Below are positions 24,919 to 64,000 of a stretch of 64,000 nucleotides of DNA, piece by piece. The number at the start of each line of letters is the position of its first letter. The stretch's first letter is position 1. Origin of the DNA: Sipunculus nudus (lineage: Eukaryota; Annelida; Sipuncula; Golfingiida; Sipunculidae); contig CM049312.1 of NCBI GenBank assembly GCA_026874595.1, positions 28,605,456-28,669,455 of the forward strand, given 5' to 3'. The notes under the pieces are model-generated. The model saw only the letters and a program-made list of their open reading frames with translations. It ran no database searches and was not told the origin of the DNA. A program made the translations under genes and the position numbers.

Positions 24919-25425
24919 TTAAAGGGGCCAAATCACCTATAAAGCATGTTGAGTTCACACGAAAAATAGCTTCTTTCCTTTAAAAAAAAATCTGTACCTG
25001 CCAAAATATTGCCCTGAAACCGTTTGCTTTCTCCTGTAAACAAATGTTAAAAACAGTGGACTGGGCGCGATGATAGGTGTCAACATAAACACAGCGCGTT
25101 GGGCCGTGTGCATCGCTGAGCCAAAACACGTGTCAATCAGGAGATGCCCGGTTTGTCTTGGCCCAAAAAATATAATACATGTTTCTGCTGTCTGAAACAC
25201 AGCGTGTTCCCCCTCTTAATCGGACCTCCGGTCACGCGGCCTTGTTATGGTAAACAGACTGTGTTTACCAACATGCAGAGCAATAACATGGTGTTAAAAA
25301 GCCGTATGCGAGGAAATGAGACCGTGTGCTGGGGTGGTGTTGCTAGGAAACATTTGTATAAAGAAAAACTGAACTTATAGTGTGAAAGGATAGCCATAAT
25401 TTGGCTCCTGATTATGTCCCTTTAA
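24919..25425. mobile_element. TTAA-flanked MITE, copy 1 (507 bp)
   Basis: Bounded by TTAA on both sides with termini AGGGGCC and GTCCCT. It is nearly collinear with 62285-62801 and with the deleted copy at 28226-28527. TTAA target sites are typical of piggyBac-type elements. No transposase; the open frames on either strand are chance. Confidence 0.85.
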
Positions 25426-25570
25426 TGTGTATTGGCAGGCTCTCCTAATGTTATAAACACAAGTATACTGTGTACTGTTGGATCAGCATGACACAGGAAA
25501 TGAGTAGTTAATATAGAGATAGATATTCACTGGTTTGTTAGTTCACATGTGTTCTTTTGTGTAAACCTGC

Positions 25571-25872
25571 TGTTAAGTGTACCAGCTGTTTACCAGAATA
25601 TCAATACAACAGGATGGATGGCTGTTGAAGTGCATTTCCCTTTATGACATGTGTCATGTGTTCAGTGTCATACCAGTCCAATATTTACCTGTTTGGGTGA
25701 TGATTCCAGTAGGCATTGTTTCTTTTGTGTTAATTCATCACCTGTTGTTAAGTTTAGGAGCTGTTTGCCACACTACTGATACAATAGGATGAATGGCTAT
25801 TGAAGTGCATTTCCACGTATGACTTGTGTTATGATTCCAGTAGGCCTACCAGTCCAATATGAATACCTACTG
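25571..25872. repeat. Direct duplication, about 175-bp unit
   Basis: Two units start with TGTTAAGT (25571 and 25746). Both contain GAGCTGTTT or CAGCTGTTT, CAATAGGATGAATGGCT or its variant, TGAAGTGCATTTCC, and end near ACCAGTCCAATAT. Confidence 0.75.
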
Positions 25873-25909
25873 AGCTGTGTATTTATGGCTACACTACCAG
25901 TATATGCTG

Positions 25910-25915
25910 TTTATT
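25910..25915 (-). promoter_or_regulatory. LZTR1: Candidate poly(A) signal for LZTR1
   Basis: AATAAA on the minus strand, about 240 bp beyond the LZTR1 stop codon. It is the first canonical hexamer I noticed downstream; the real 3' end is untested. Confidence 0.35.
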
Positions 25916-26153
25916 AATTAACAAAGGAGAGGGCAAACCACTCATAGCAGGAGACATTGTTATAAGCTGATAACTAAGGTTCACAGGAATCATTTATCCA
26001 GCTTATTTTAATAATAGATTCGATTGGAAATATAAACCTAAAGTTCACAGGATATGTCAAAACTTACTGTTGTCATACAAGTTTCAAATGGATTAAGCAC
26101 CATGGTAGCAGCTTGACACAGAAAGCATGTACTTTTGGTAAATAAGACGAGAG

Positions 26154-55089
<28,936 letters not shown>

Positions 55090-55246
55090 GACAACCCCTT
55101 CTTTAGCACCGCTGTTGTCTCTCTGTTGATATTATATTGATATCAGAAATCAAGCTGACCTGAAAATCAACTTGGAGGGTTATTTTCACCTGCCCCAGAG
55201 TTTGACAGGAGCGGTGCTTGACGCCATGTTATGATGGTACGGACTA

Positions 55247-55285
55247 AGAGTTGACGTCGGAAGTCGGATGTCGGATGTCCAAGCC
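55247..55285 (-). promoter_or_regulatory. LZTR1: Candidate LZTR1 promoter sites (CRE-like and ETS-like)
   Basis: About 160 bp upstream of the LZTR1 ATG, TGACGTC (55252-55258) overlaps CGGAAGT (55258-55264), followed by the tandem TCGGATG TCGGATG. CRE and ETS sites are common in housekeeping promoters. The region is GC-richer than its flanks. No transcription start is mapped. Confidence 0.35.
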
Positions 55286-55319
55286 GGCCGTCAAGCTCGC
55301 ACAATACAATAGATTTGTG

Positions 55320-56710
55320 TTTTCGGTGTAGCATTTAGTTTAATTATGTAAATAAACTGTCTTCATTATACATGCACTTAAAATAGAAATAAAATTACGA
55401 CATCTCAATATTTTCTTACATCAATATGTGGGTTACGAATGGCCTTTGATAAATAATTTTTCAAAATGTATCTATTTATGAATATATTATTGTTTAATAT
55501 GTGTAAGTTTCATAACTCAATACATTAGATCAACACGTCCTTTGCTTTAAGGTTATGTCACTTAGTGACGAAACTATAAAATTTTCCAATTTACCCTCGT
55601 TTATGCTGCACGAAATCTCGGTGATATGTATGCAGCGGTTCATTGCACATAGCAACTAAACGTTTAAAAAAATAATTATGGAAAAATACGGCAAGTTCCT
55701 AAGGCTATTATAGGCCTATTTATGATTAACAAATGTTCTCTAATTGTAAATAATAATTATTTTTTTGCCACTGCGTGTATTGTTCCGGTATAATTCCCGT
55801 ATATATGTATATATAATTGACATCTGTACGTCAGTTGTATATGTCTTGTTACGTAATCCTTGCATCAACAGTATAATTTAACAATGTAAATGTGTTTGAA
55901 AAGTACTGAAGATTATTTAATAACATATTCATTAAGGAAATGAATTGGTATAGGGCTATGCCCTGTTTTTCCCCATCCCCATTGCTCCTTTTCGCAATAA
56001 AATTTTCTTTAAACCAAATCTCGGTGACATTAATTGGTATTATGCAGAGTTCTTAATATATACTACGATGATTCTGTCGTTTTTCTTATATTATTATTCA
56101 AGAAATAAGTAAAAAAAAATAAGTGGAATATTTCAATAAAGTGCATATGTGTAACATATCATCAACAAATTATTTGGTAAAGAAAAATTTATTGCTTTCG
56201 AAAGAAGGATGGGCATTTATGCCCGATGGTGTGTGTTTGTGATTGGTCACTGCAACAATACACAATCATGAACGGAATCTCTTGAAATTATCAGGGCATT
56301 ACAGGGATGAATCCAATCAGATTTTTGGTGTGGGTCCATTTATAGCAACATCATCAAGGAACATTCACAAATGTACTTGGGAATATGGACTTAATCTATT
56401 AATTATATGTAAATTAAAGATGGATTGGGAGCATCCCACAAAAGGGACCTCACCCCCCCCCCAACACACACACACACCCACACACACACAAACATGGCGG
56501 AGGCCTGCATTCCCTAGAATACAGATTTCTAGTTTTACACATTGTAATAACATCTATGTCATATGTAAGCTGTAATTTAAAGTAACAATTAAAAAAAAGA
56601 TATCTCAAATATGAGTCAAATTTCTGTGTCCGAGACAAGTAAGAACAAACAAAAATCTCATTATCTACGAAAACAAAAGTTGTCGTAGGCCAAGAGTCTC
56701 ACAGATACGC

Positions 56711-56768
<58 letters not shown>

Positions 56769-57721
56769 TACCTCTGTTTCGTGGCATACTTTATGGCATA
56801 ACTTAGGAGTTTGACGTCCCTTTTGATTAGATCTACTATTCGTCCCACTTGGAATCCGACATGCGATTATCGACATCCAATTTTTAGTCTGTACCAGTTA
56901 GGTTTAATAAATAAATCCTATGTGTGGAGAATGAAACATTGCGCTCATCTCCCTAAACGCGCATACACGTGCGGATCCGTGACATAAGGGTGCGGAACAT
57001 GTACGTGTCGCTTAACGAGGCCCGACGTACGCTGACCATGAAGAGGCCTTTAGTGTTTTCTATCTTAATTTTTTACCGGTAATTATTTGAAATCAACGAA
57101 AACTGTAACAGTTCTCTTAATCTGTTTAAATACCGTAACTACAGACTGTGGTGCACATATAACTTAAACAGGACTCGCAGTAACCTTAAAATACATACAT
57201 GTATTTCTTGTATTTAAATTTGATATTTTTTTCTTTTCTCTAAAAAAAGTTTTAATTACTTCCGTTCAAAATTACAATTTTTGGGCATAACCCTCGGATA
57301 ATATATTAACATTTAATTTATTTTACTCAAATAGATTACTCTCATTTAATCTGGTATAATAAGCTATAATGAACGGGGACCGCGTATATTTGAATAATGT
57401 TTGGTAAAGAGAATAGGGCCTACCAATGTGCCATGCACAGTATACCCATGAAGGTTTCTTTGATAAAGATAATTTTGCGGACGCCCGAGTCATAAATGCA
57501 TAAGCGTAAAATAAAAAGAAAAAAGTACAGGACATTTTGATTATTATGTCATTATTTTATGGAAGTGTCTAGACAGCCGACAATGTCGGTTGCGGAGTGT
57601 CAGCCCCCTAGACTGTCTGGGCAGCCGACAGTTACTGTTGTTTCCACTGTTGTAACATAGCACAAAACGATACTTAGGTGGCCTTTATTCAAGATAACTT
57701 AAATGATTTTTTTTATTGCAG
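55320..57721. other. Intergenic between divergent LZTR1 and zinc-finger locus
   Basis: AT-rich, without supported exons. Contains a CA-rich run at about 56462-56490 and a TA microsatellite at about 56711-56765. An untranslated first exon of the zinc-finger locus may lie here but could not be located. Confidence 0.5.
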
Positions 57722-59093
57722 AATGATTGGACCTTAAACAATGAAAGGACGGTTGGATACTTGGTAAACACAGCTACTAGATTTATTTTACTGATTGCAT
57801 GAAGCATCATATCCATATCCACAGCTGGTTAACGGAAAAAAAATGAAACCTAATAAATTGTCATGCACTATAGAAGCAATGAACCAAAAGAATGTGTCGC
57901 AAGAGACTTTGAACAAAGCACAAGGAAGGTGTAATTTGGAGGATAATTGCAGTATTTGGTCCGATAATCTATCAGAAGCAACAATTTGTCAGAAAAACAG
58001 TGTATTTCTCACACCTATTAGAATTGAAAGTATCACCAAAAAGGTAAACATGAAAAAGAAAAAAGGTGGAATAAAATCAAAACACAAACTTTACACGTGT
58101 GAGCAGTGTGGAAGATCTTATTCTTTTAGACGTTGGTTTGTCAAACATATGGTGACTCATGCTGCTGAAAAGCCATATAAATGTGATATATGTGCAATGG
58201 ATTTCCCTGATAAACAAAATATTGTGAGACAAAGTGAAACATACAGGCGGAAGGCCATTCAAATTTGAGGTATGTGAAAAAAAAAATTTGCTCGAAAGAG
58301 GGAATTAACGAGCCATCATAGTCTGCATACAAGAGAGAAACCATTCAAATGTTACGACTGTGGTGAAAAATTCAGCCTCAAAAATCACTTGAAAGTTCAC
58401 AGTGAGATCCACAGTGGTAACGACCCATACAAGTGTGAACATTGTGGTAAATGTTTCATTCAAATAACTAAATTCAAACTACACCTTAAAATACACACCA
58501 GAGAAAAAAAACATGAGATGTAAGCAATGTGGTAAATGTTTTTTTGAAGCCAGGCACCTTGAGAATCATAAAAGAACACACACCAAAGAAAAGCCATTCA
58601 AATGTGATGTTTGTGGCGAATGTTTTTCACATATCAGATATCGTATGGAACATATGAGAAGACATACCGCTGATAATCTATACAAATGTTGTCACTGTGA
58701 GAAATCATTCACTCCAAGACATCCATTTGTGCAGAATTTACGAATACATACAGGAGAAAAGCCATTTAAATGTTCAAAGTGCGAGAAATGTTTCATTTCA
58801 CAAGCTGGCCTTTCCTATCATTTGAGGGCACATACTGGTGAAAAGGCATTTAAGTGTGAACACTGCGGCAGTAAATTTTCTACCAGCAGTTCTCTTATAA
58901 GACACATGAACAAGCATACTGAAGAGACATTTTTTTATGTGAACATTGCGGGAAACGTTTTCTCTTTAAGCCACTTCTTGTTTTACACATACGTGGTATA
59001 CATAAAGGTGAGAGGCCCTACAAATGTGATCAATGTGGCACTTCCTTCTCATTGAGAAATACATTTAAAGCACACATGAGCTCACACGCATAA
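57722..59093 (+). pseudogene. C2H2 zinc-finger gene, about 12 fingers, four frameshifts
   Basis: A 3' splice site (TTTTTTTTATTGCAG) ends at 57721; the first ATG is at 57843, with a stop (57792-57794) closing the frame upstream. About 80 residues of leader precede C2H2 fingers joined by TGEKPFKC-type linkers; the last finger ends in a stop at 59091-59093. Frameshifts fall near 58236, in the ten-A run at 58277-58286, in the A run near 58504-58511, and in the seven-T run near 58930-58936. Beyond frameshifts, finger 2 has Gln for the first zinc His, finger 3 has Phe for its first Cys (FKFEVC), and finger 8 has Asn for a His (FVQNLRIH). Intact copies would be nuclear DNA-binding regulators. Pseudogene is my preference; homopolymer errors in an assembly could explain three of the four breaks. 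Confidence 0.75.
58513..58927 (+). CDS. Longest uninterrupted zinc-finger segment
   Basis: From the third frameshift to the fourth the frame is open and encodes five fingers (CKQCGKCFFEARHLENHKRT onward). Four keep both Cys and His pairs; the third has lost one His. This is part of the locus above and is not claimed as a separate gene. Confidence 0.5.
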
Positions 59094-60198
59094 ACATTGG
59101 CGATTAAAGAAAGAATCAACACTAATTAAGCTTGATGTATTAACTTCATTTGTAAAGTATGAAATTAAATCAAATATACCCTTTAACATTTTATTTTCAA
59201 GTATTAGAGAAAAAGTGTCATATTTTCACTTGCCCATTACGTACGTGGGATTTATACTAAGTTGGCCTGGAACATTTATTATTTCACTTGATCTAAACAA
59301 AAAATCAAGTGGCCTCTGAGTATGTCTTGATAAAAAATGAGATTACTTTTTTTTCTGACAAAATTCCTCTAAAACTTATGGTGTTGCAAAACTATAAAGG
59401 AATTCGCGATAATATGCATGCAAATATAGACCACAGTCTGTGTTTTCTGTTGTTTAAGGATAGGTATGATATGCACTTAATTTTCTTTTTGCCAAACCCA
59501 CAAATCATAGAAATCTGTATTTGTAAACTACTCATGAGATTTGAATTTACTTTTGTCCGCTTTCATTCCGCTTTCGTGGTACCATTTTTACCTTTACCGG
59601 ATTCTTCAGCCAATTCTTCTTTTACATAATAATTCTACACAGTTACCAAGACCGAAATTACATTGTCACCAGCATAATTGGTAAGTATTGTATTTAAAAA
59701 TATATGTATGACATTGATGAAAATATTGAAAATAATATTAAATAATAATAATAATGATAATAATAATATAATTTAAGTTCTTCGATCGCAACTAGCCTAT
59801 TGCATAGTTATTGCTTAGGGAATTATCAGTAAGAATAAGCACTCGTCCATAGACGATTTTATAGAAAAGAACCCAACATTTCCTGTTTATCAATAAGGAA
59901 ATGTAGGAAACATATACATGTATAAAGGAAGGGCACAGGTCCGCATCGATCGGTCCGCGTTTAGGGGAAAATGTTCCCGCTCTGAGTCACGGGTCCGCTA
60001 GTTCCGCGTGCGGACCCGCGTTTAGAATAACTGCTTGTTCTCCATACATAATACAAACTGAACATAATATTTGGCCAACGTTCGCTGAAGGTTAAAGGGG
60101 ATTTCAATCATTGATAGAAAATCTTATCAAGAAATATAATCAATAAGACGTTTACTGTTGGGAAAAGTCTGATTTTCTTCCTTTTATAAAATTGACAT
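59094..60198. other. No gene recognised
   Basis: Likely 3' flank of the zinc-finger locus. The open frame at 59309-59629 has no known motif. An AAT-rich run lies at 59735-59770 and a GC-rich patch at 59940-60030. Confidence 0.45.
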
Positions 60199-60772
60199 TC
60201 GGATACACACATAGACTGGTACCCTGCTCTATCATGGCCCTCAGCCAAGCTATAGAGAGGTATACAACGCCATCTTAAACACACCCAGTTGCAACTCCTG
60301 AAATTACCTGTAGACTGGTTCCAAATCCAGTTTACACGCTCATACCGGTTGACATGGACGTGCACGCGATCCTTGTTGAGTATCCGTGAAGATTTCTAAT
60401 AAAAATAACTTTCTTTAGTTATTTCTAGTTTTCAAATATTGAAGAATAAGTTGTTGCACAAAAATTGAATAATGGATGTATAGATAATACGATATACTGC
60501 ATCTTTGATATTCCACTGTGCGTACTGCGTAGCAGTGATTTATTATTAATATCTATTAATCTAACCATTAATGTCACACGTAATGTACATCCAACTTTTA
60601 GTAACTTCTCTGAGCAAACGAAATGCTTATTTTTATCATATATAATATATACTGGAGTTGGAACCAGTCTGCCGGGAGTACATAACATGGCGTTGAATGC
60701 CCGTCTCCAAGATTGGCCGAGAGCAGCGGTGCCATGGTAGAGCGAGGTACCAGTCTGATACACACACAGCCG
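60199..60772. mobile_element. Inverted-repeat element, about 575 bp
   Basis: The left arm (60199-60330) is mirrored by the right arm (60651-60772): ATACACACATAGACTGGTAC with GTACCAGTCTGATACACACA (inverted sense), GCTCTATCATGGC with GCCATGGTAGAGC, AACGCCAT with ATGGCGTT, and GACTGGTTCCAAATCCAG with CTGGAGTTGGAACCAGTC. The spacer is non-coding. Probably a MITE; divergence between arms is moderate. Confidence 0.8.
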
Positions 60773-60830
60773 ATCACGGAAGGTCAAGGCCTTTGACCTA
60801 GTTGGTCTCCACCAAAAGAAGTAATTCTAG

Positions 60831-60940
60831 ATGGCACTACAGTCGTTTGAACAAATGTTACAGGAGCTAAGACAGAGGCCTAGCTTTCACCGGATTATAG
60901 GACGTATTACCTCACAGTGCCGAGACGATATTGGCTGGGA
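60831..60940 (+). CDS. First coding exon of an unrecognised gene
   Basis: ATG at 60831 opens a frame of 36 codons plus two bases that ends exactly at a strong donor (GGGA/gtaagt at 60941). The peptide begins MALQSFEQMLQELRQRPSFH and ends SQCRDDIGWE. It looks like a soluble helical N terminus, with no signal peptide or membrane segment. I do not recognise the family. The next exon must start with the last base of a Glu or Asp codon; a possible one at 63554 is weak and is listed as rejected. The gene probably continues beyond the right edge. Confidence 0.55.
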
Positions 60941-62284
60941 GTAAGTGTTTATCATCTCTATATGTTAGACTACACATTAGATCTAAATGTTGCTCAGAAA
61001 TCCAGTGGCAATCCCACGAGAACGTGGTTGTTTTATGTGAACTTGTCAATGTTTTCGAACCAACCCACGCCTCTGTCTGACAGGCGCGTGCATATCTGCT
61101 TATTTCTTGTCTGGTCTTGAACCGAATACAGCTTAAGTATTTGTCATAATCACAGTTCATTATAGTATCGGTTCCTTTAAGAAAGTTTGATATTTAATAT
61201 ATAGAGTAAAGGAGGCTTTAACCTCTGTTGTTATACAAGCACAAGGAACTTGTCATTTGGAAAATCCTCCAATCATAGTCTTTCATGCACGACACACCTC
61301 CAAATCATGCAGTAAGTCAGACATGCACTGAACCTGTCACCCCAATTAGGACCAAGGCCATATCAACAACAGGCAACACTGAAGAAACCAGGGGCAGAGC
61401 CGCATATTTGCTTAAGTGCTATGTTTGAAAAGTAGTTAAAGGAAGTACCATACAATTATCTTTTCATATTTTTTAAAATTTATTTAACCTTTGACTGTGT
61501 GTGTTAGTACTGTTACCTTTTTCATACAGTCCTCATATATGAGTCATGTCCTTTTCAAGATTTTTTTGTGAGCAGGCACAGATGTAAGGGAAAACCACTG
61601 TAAAACAGCTCCATAGAAAGTTGCAAAGATTACAGTCAATCAGCTGTATAAGTCACCTGTTAAATATGGAGATGTATACTCTTGACCAATTTTTTTTTAA
61701 ATTTTAAACTCATTTATTTATAATCAGTTTCAATTATTTAGAGAAGATACAAGCTTTTCTAGGACTCTGGCATCATTGATAAATTATGCGCAATAAATTA
61801 TGCACAAGATGTCTAGTATTTTGATTGGAACTTTCAATTAATAATTTTTAATTAAATTGGTTAAGAAAAGCACGCAAGCTTTAAGGTTGGAATCAGGTAC
61901 TTGTGCCTATAACTGTACGTAGGTGCATAATCCAGAATACCTGTTCATGGTGGAAATAAGTAGGAGCTACCTCTACCGGGAACTAAGTACCTTTTCCTAG
62001 TGTAATGTACTCAAGGGACATGTACAATACTGGAAATGAACACCAGGCTCAGGGCAATTACATGTACAAAGCAGTTCCCTAACCCAATCAGGAGTAATCA
62101 CCAAGCTTTCATGGGTGTTCCTTTTAAGTTGAGTAGGCTAGCTGGACTGGTAGCATGCTGGTTTACCTCCAACCTCTAAACAGGAAGTGTATTGTTGCAT
62201 AATCAGCATGGAGTAAAAGGCAACCAACAAAGGATATAAATAGTGTTGCTCACATGCCATTTGCCAAATGTAGGTACTTGTTGC
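60941..62284. other. No exon recognised; presumed intron
   Basis: AT-rich sequence without supported exons or clear repeats, downstream of the donor at 60941. Confidence 0.4.
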
Positions 62285-62801
62285 TTAAAGGGGCCCAATC
62301 ACCTATCAAGCATGTTGAATTAACATGAAAAATAGCTACTAACCTTTAAAATAAATCTGTATCTGCCAAATTATTGCCTTTAAACCCTTTGCGTACTCCA
62401 GTAAAGGAGTGTAAAAGACAGTGCATTGGGCGTGATCACAGGTGTCAACATAAGCATACACAGCATGTCGGGCCATATGCATTGTGGTCGTGGAGCCGTG
62501 TCAATCAGGAGATGCACTAACTGACTTGGCCAAAACAATGTAATAGGTGTTCTCGCTGGCTGAAAAACCGTGTTGCGGCTCACAATCGGACCTCCAGTGA
62601 CGTGGCCTTGTTATGGTAAACAGACGCACATGGACTGTGTTTACCAACATGCAGATCCATAACAAGGTGTTAAACCGCCGTATGCGAGGTACTGAGACTG
62701 TGTGCTGGGATAGTTTAGCTGGGAAACTTTTGTATAAAGCAAAACTGAACTGATAGTGTGAAAGAATAGGCATAATATTGCTCCTGATTATGTCCCTTTA
62801 A
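62285..62801. mobile_element. TTAA-flanked MITE, copy 3 (517 bp)
   Basis: TTAA at both ends, termini AGGGGCC and GTCCCT, collinear with 24919-25425 (AAATCTGTA, CTGCCAAA, GGGCG, GTGTCAATCAGGAGATG, GACCTCC, TGGCCTTGTTATGGTAAACA). No coding capacity. Confidence 0.87.
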
Positions 62802-64000
62802 TACATACACAGAACAAAAGAGGTTATGAAGTGAAGATATTGCACATTATATCACTCAACCTTCAAAATCAGCCAAACAACAAAATTTTCCATTTGAAAA
62901 AGACAGTCCCCTGCTAAGTACCAAATGAAGTTGCTCTTAATTCTGAAAATATTCAACAGTCTGACTTTCTCCAATTAACATTTATATTGTTAATATTTAT
63001 AATAATGATATAGACATATATTCATCATATTTTAACATATGAATGAAAGTTAAAGAAGGTGTCCTTTTATTTCAGTTTTAAGGGTTGTAACATTTCACTG
63101 GTGCACCAGTACATCAGTATCTGTAGTACATCAGTATTCATCAGTATACTGTTTCCGTATCATCATATATGTCCCTCTTGATGAAATATATGCCCATTTA
63201 TAAGTGAATGTCTGAAATTACTTCAGCAGTTCAGTGCATGTGAGGTGAAATATCTATGGCCAAAATAAGTTAACTCACATCTGTTTCGCTAACCATCACA
63301 CGGTTAAATGAGTTAGAACTAATACGAAGGGGCTGTCTCATTATTTACTAATCCTGAAACGTGGAGACATTTGCAAGGTGAACTTGAACTTGTAAATAAG
63401 AGCAATGACATGGGATATGAACCCTTGCACTACAATGACTATTTGTCTGTATCATATCAAGTATCATATTGTAAGTGAAGTGTCACAATACATGCATGTA
63501 TATCATATGTGATAATGTAATTGTTACAGTCATAACTCATATCAATATCACAGGTGTGTAGGACTTCTCTTGTTGGATATACCTGGTGCCTGCCAGGTAG
63601 AACAGACAGGTACATTCACTTCCCTGCTGCCTGCACTAACCTAGTCACTCATGCCAAGGTGACTGGATTTATTACTAAAGGCGGGGTTTTAACAGGTAGT
63701 ATGTGCATGAACTTGATGGCCAGTGTGTGACTATAGCCCTGTTGTGAAGATATTCATGGTAAACACTGTTAATGTGTGGCATCAGTATCCCATTAGATCC
63801 TAAGAATTAGACCAGGGCAGGGACCTGTTTCCATGGTAGCATTTCAGGATAAAGGAGATTTACTCAAAGTGAGAAGCATCCCTGAATAACATAGTAACAG
63901 TTTTGTCATTATCATGCTTGTCATGTTACCCTGTGGAATTACCTCCCAGATTTATACTCGAACTTGCCCTACTATAAAAGACTTGTGATTACTGGGGTTT
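62802..64000. other. No exon recognised
   Basis: Unique-looking AT-rich DNA. Short direct repeats ACATCAGTAT occur at 63110-63150. Possibly intronic to the gene starting at 60831. Confidence 0.4.

Noticed and set aside
24955-25380. Open frames on both strands in the TTAA element
   Set aside because: Not preserved between the three copies; frameshifted in 62285-62801 and deleted in 28226-28527.
63554-63591. Possible second exon after the one at 60831-60940 (acceptor ATCACAG, frame CVGLLLLDIPGACQ)
   Set aside because: The phase fits, but the donor (CAG/gtagaa) is weak, the peptide is unremarkable and there is no homology support.

Overview
The window is eukaryotic nuclear DNA. It is AT-rich, with many introns, microsatellites and small non-autonomous transposons. 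Repeats with tails like GAGCTAAAAA, a GACCTTGACCTTTGACCT repeat and short TTAA-flanked and hAT-type MITEs fit a lophotrochozoan, most likely a bivalve mollusc. The taxon is an inference from repeat style and was not tested.

The one gene that can be read completely is LZTR1, on the minus strand from 55089 (ATG) down to 26154 (stop). I could place 21 coding exons, all with GT-AG introns and continuous phase, giving a predicted 762-residue protein: N-terminal Kelch propeller, then two BTB-BACK modules. In other animals LZTR1 is a CUL3 substrate adaptor that controls RAS-family GTPases such as RIT1. Its first three introns are large and each carries a long repeat lying antisense to the gene.

From 1 to about 26000 I find no intact gene. 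This part holds TA/TC microsatellites, copies of a CAGGGGCGGATCC-ended MITE, a 3.05-kb foldback element with 21-bp palindromic subrepeats and CTCF-like motifs (3012-6062), a decayed non-LTR retrotransposon tail (9436-10020), a long polypyrimidine tract, a large dispersed repeat (13480-14985), a second inverted-repeat element (15463-16124), a THAP-like fragment and several MITEs.

Upstream of LZTR1 and pointing away from it is a C2H2 zinc-finger locus (57843-59093, plus strand). It has about 12 fingers but is broken by four frameshifts and has lost zinc ligands, so it is a pseudogene or an assembly-damaged gene. Further right are an inverted-repeat element (60199-60772), a convincing first coding exon of an unrecognised plus-strand gene (60831-60940) and a third copy of the TTAA MITE (62285-62801). 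No RNA gene, CRISPR array or bacterial-type operon was seen.
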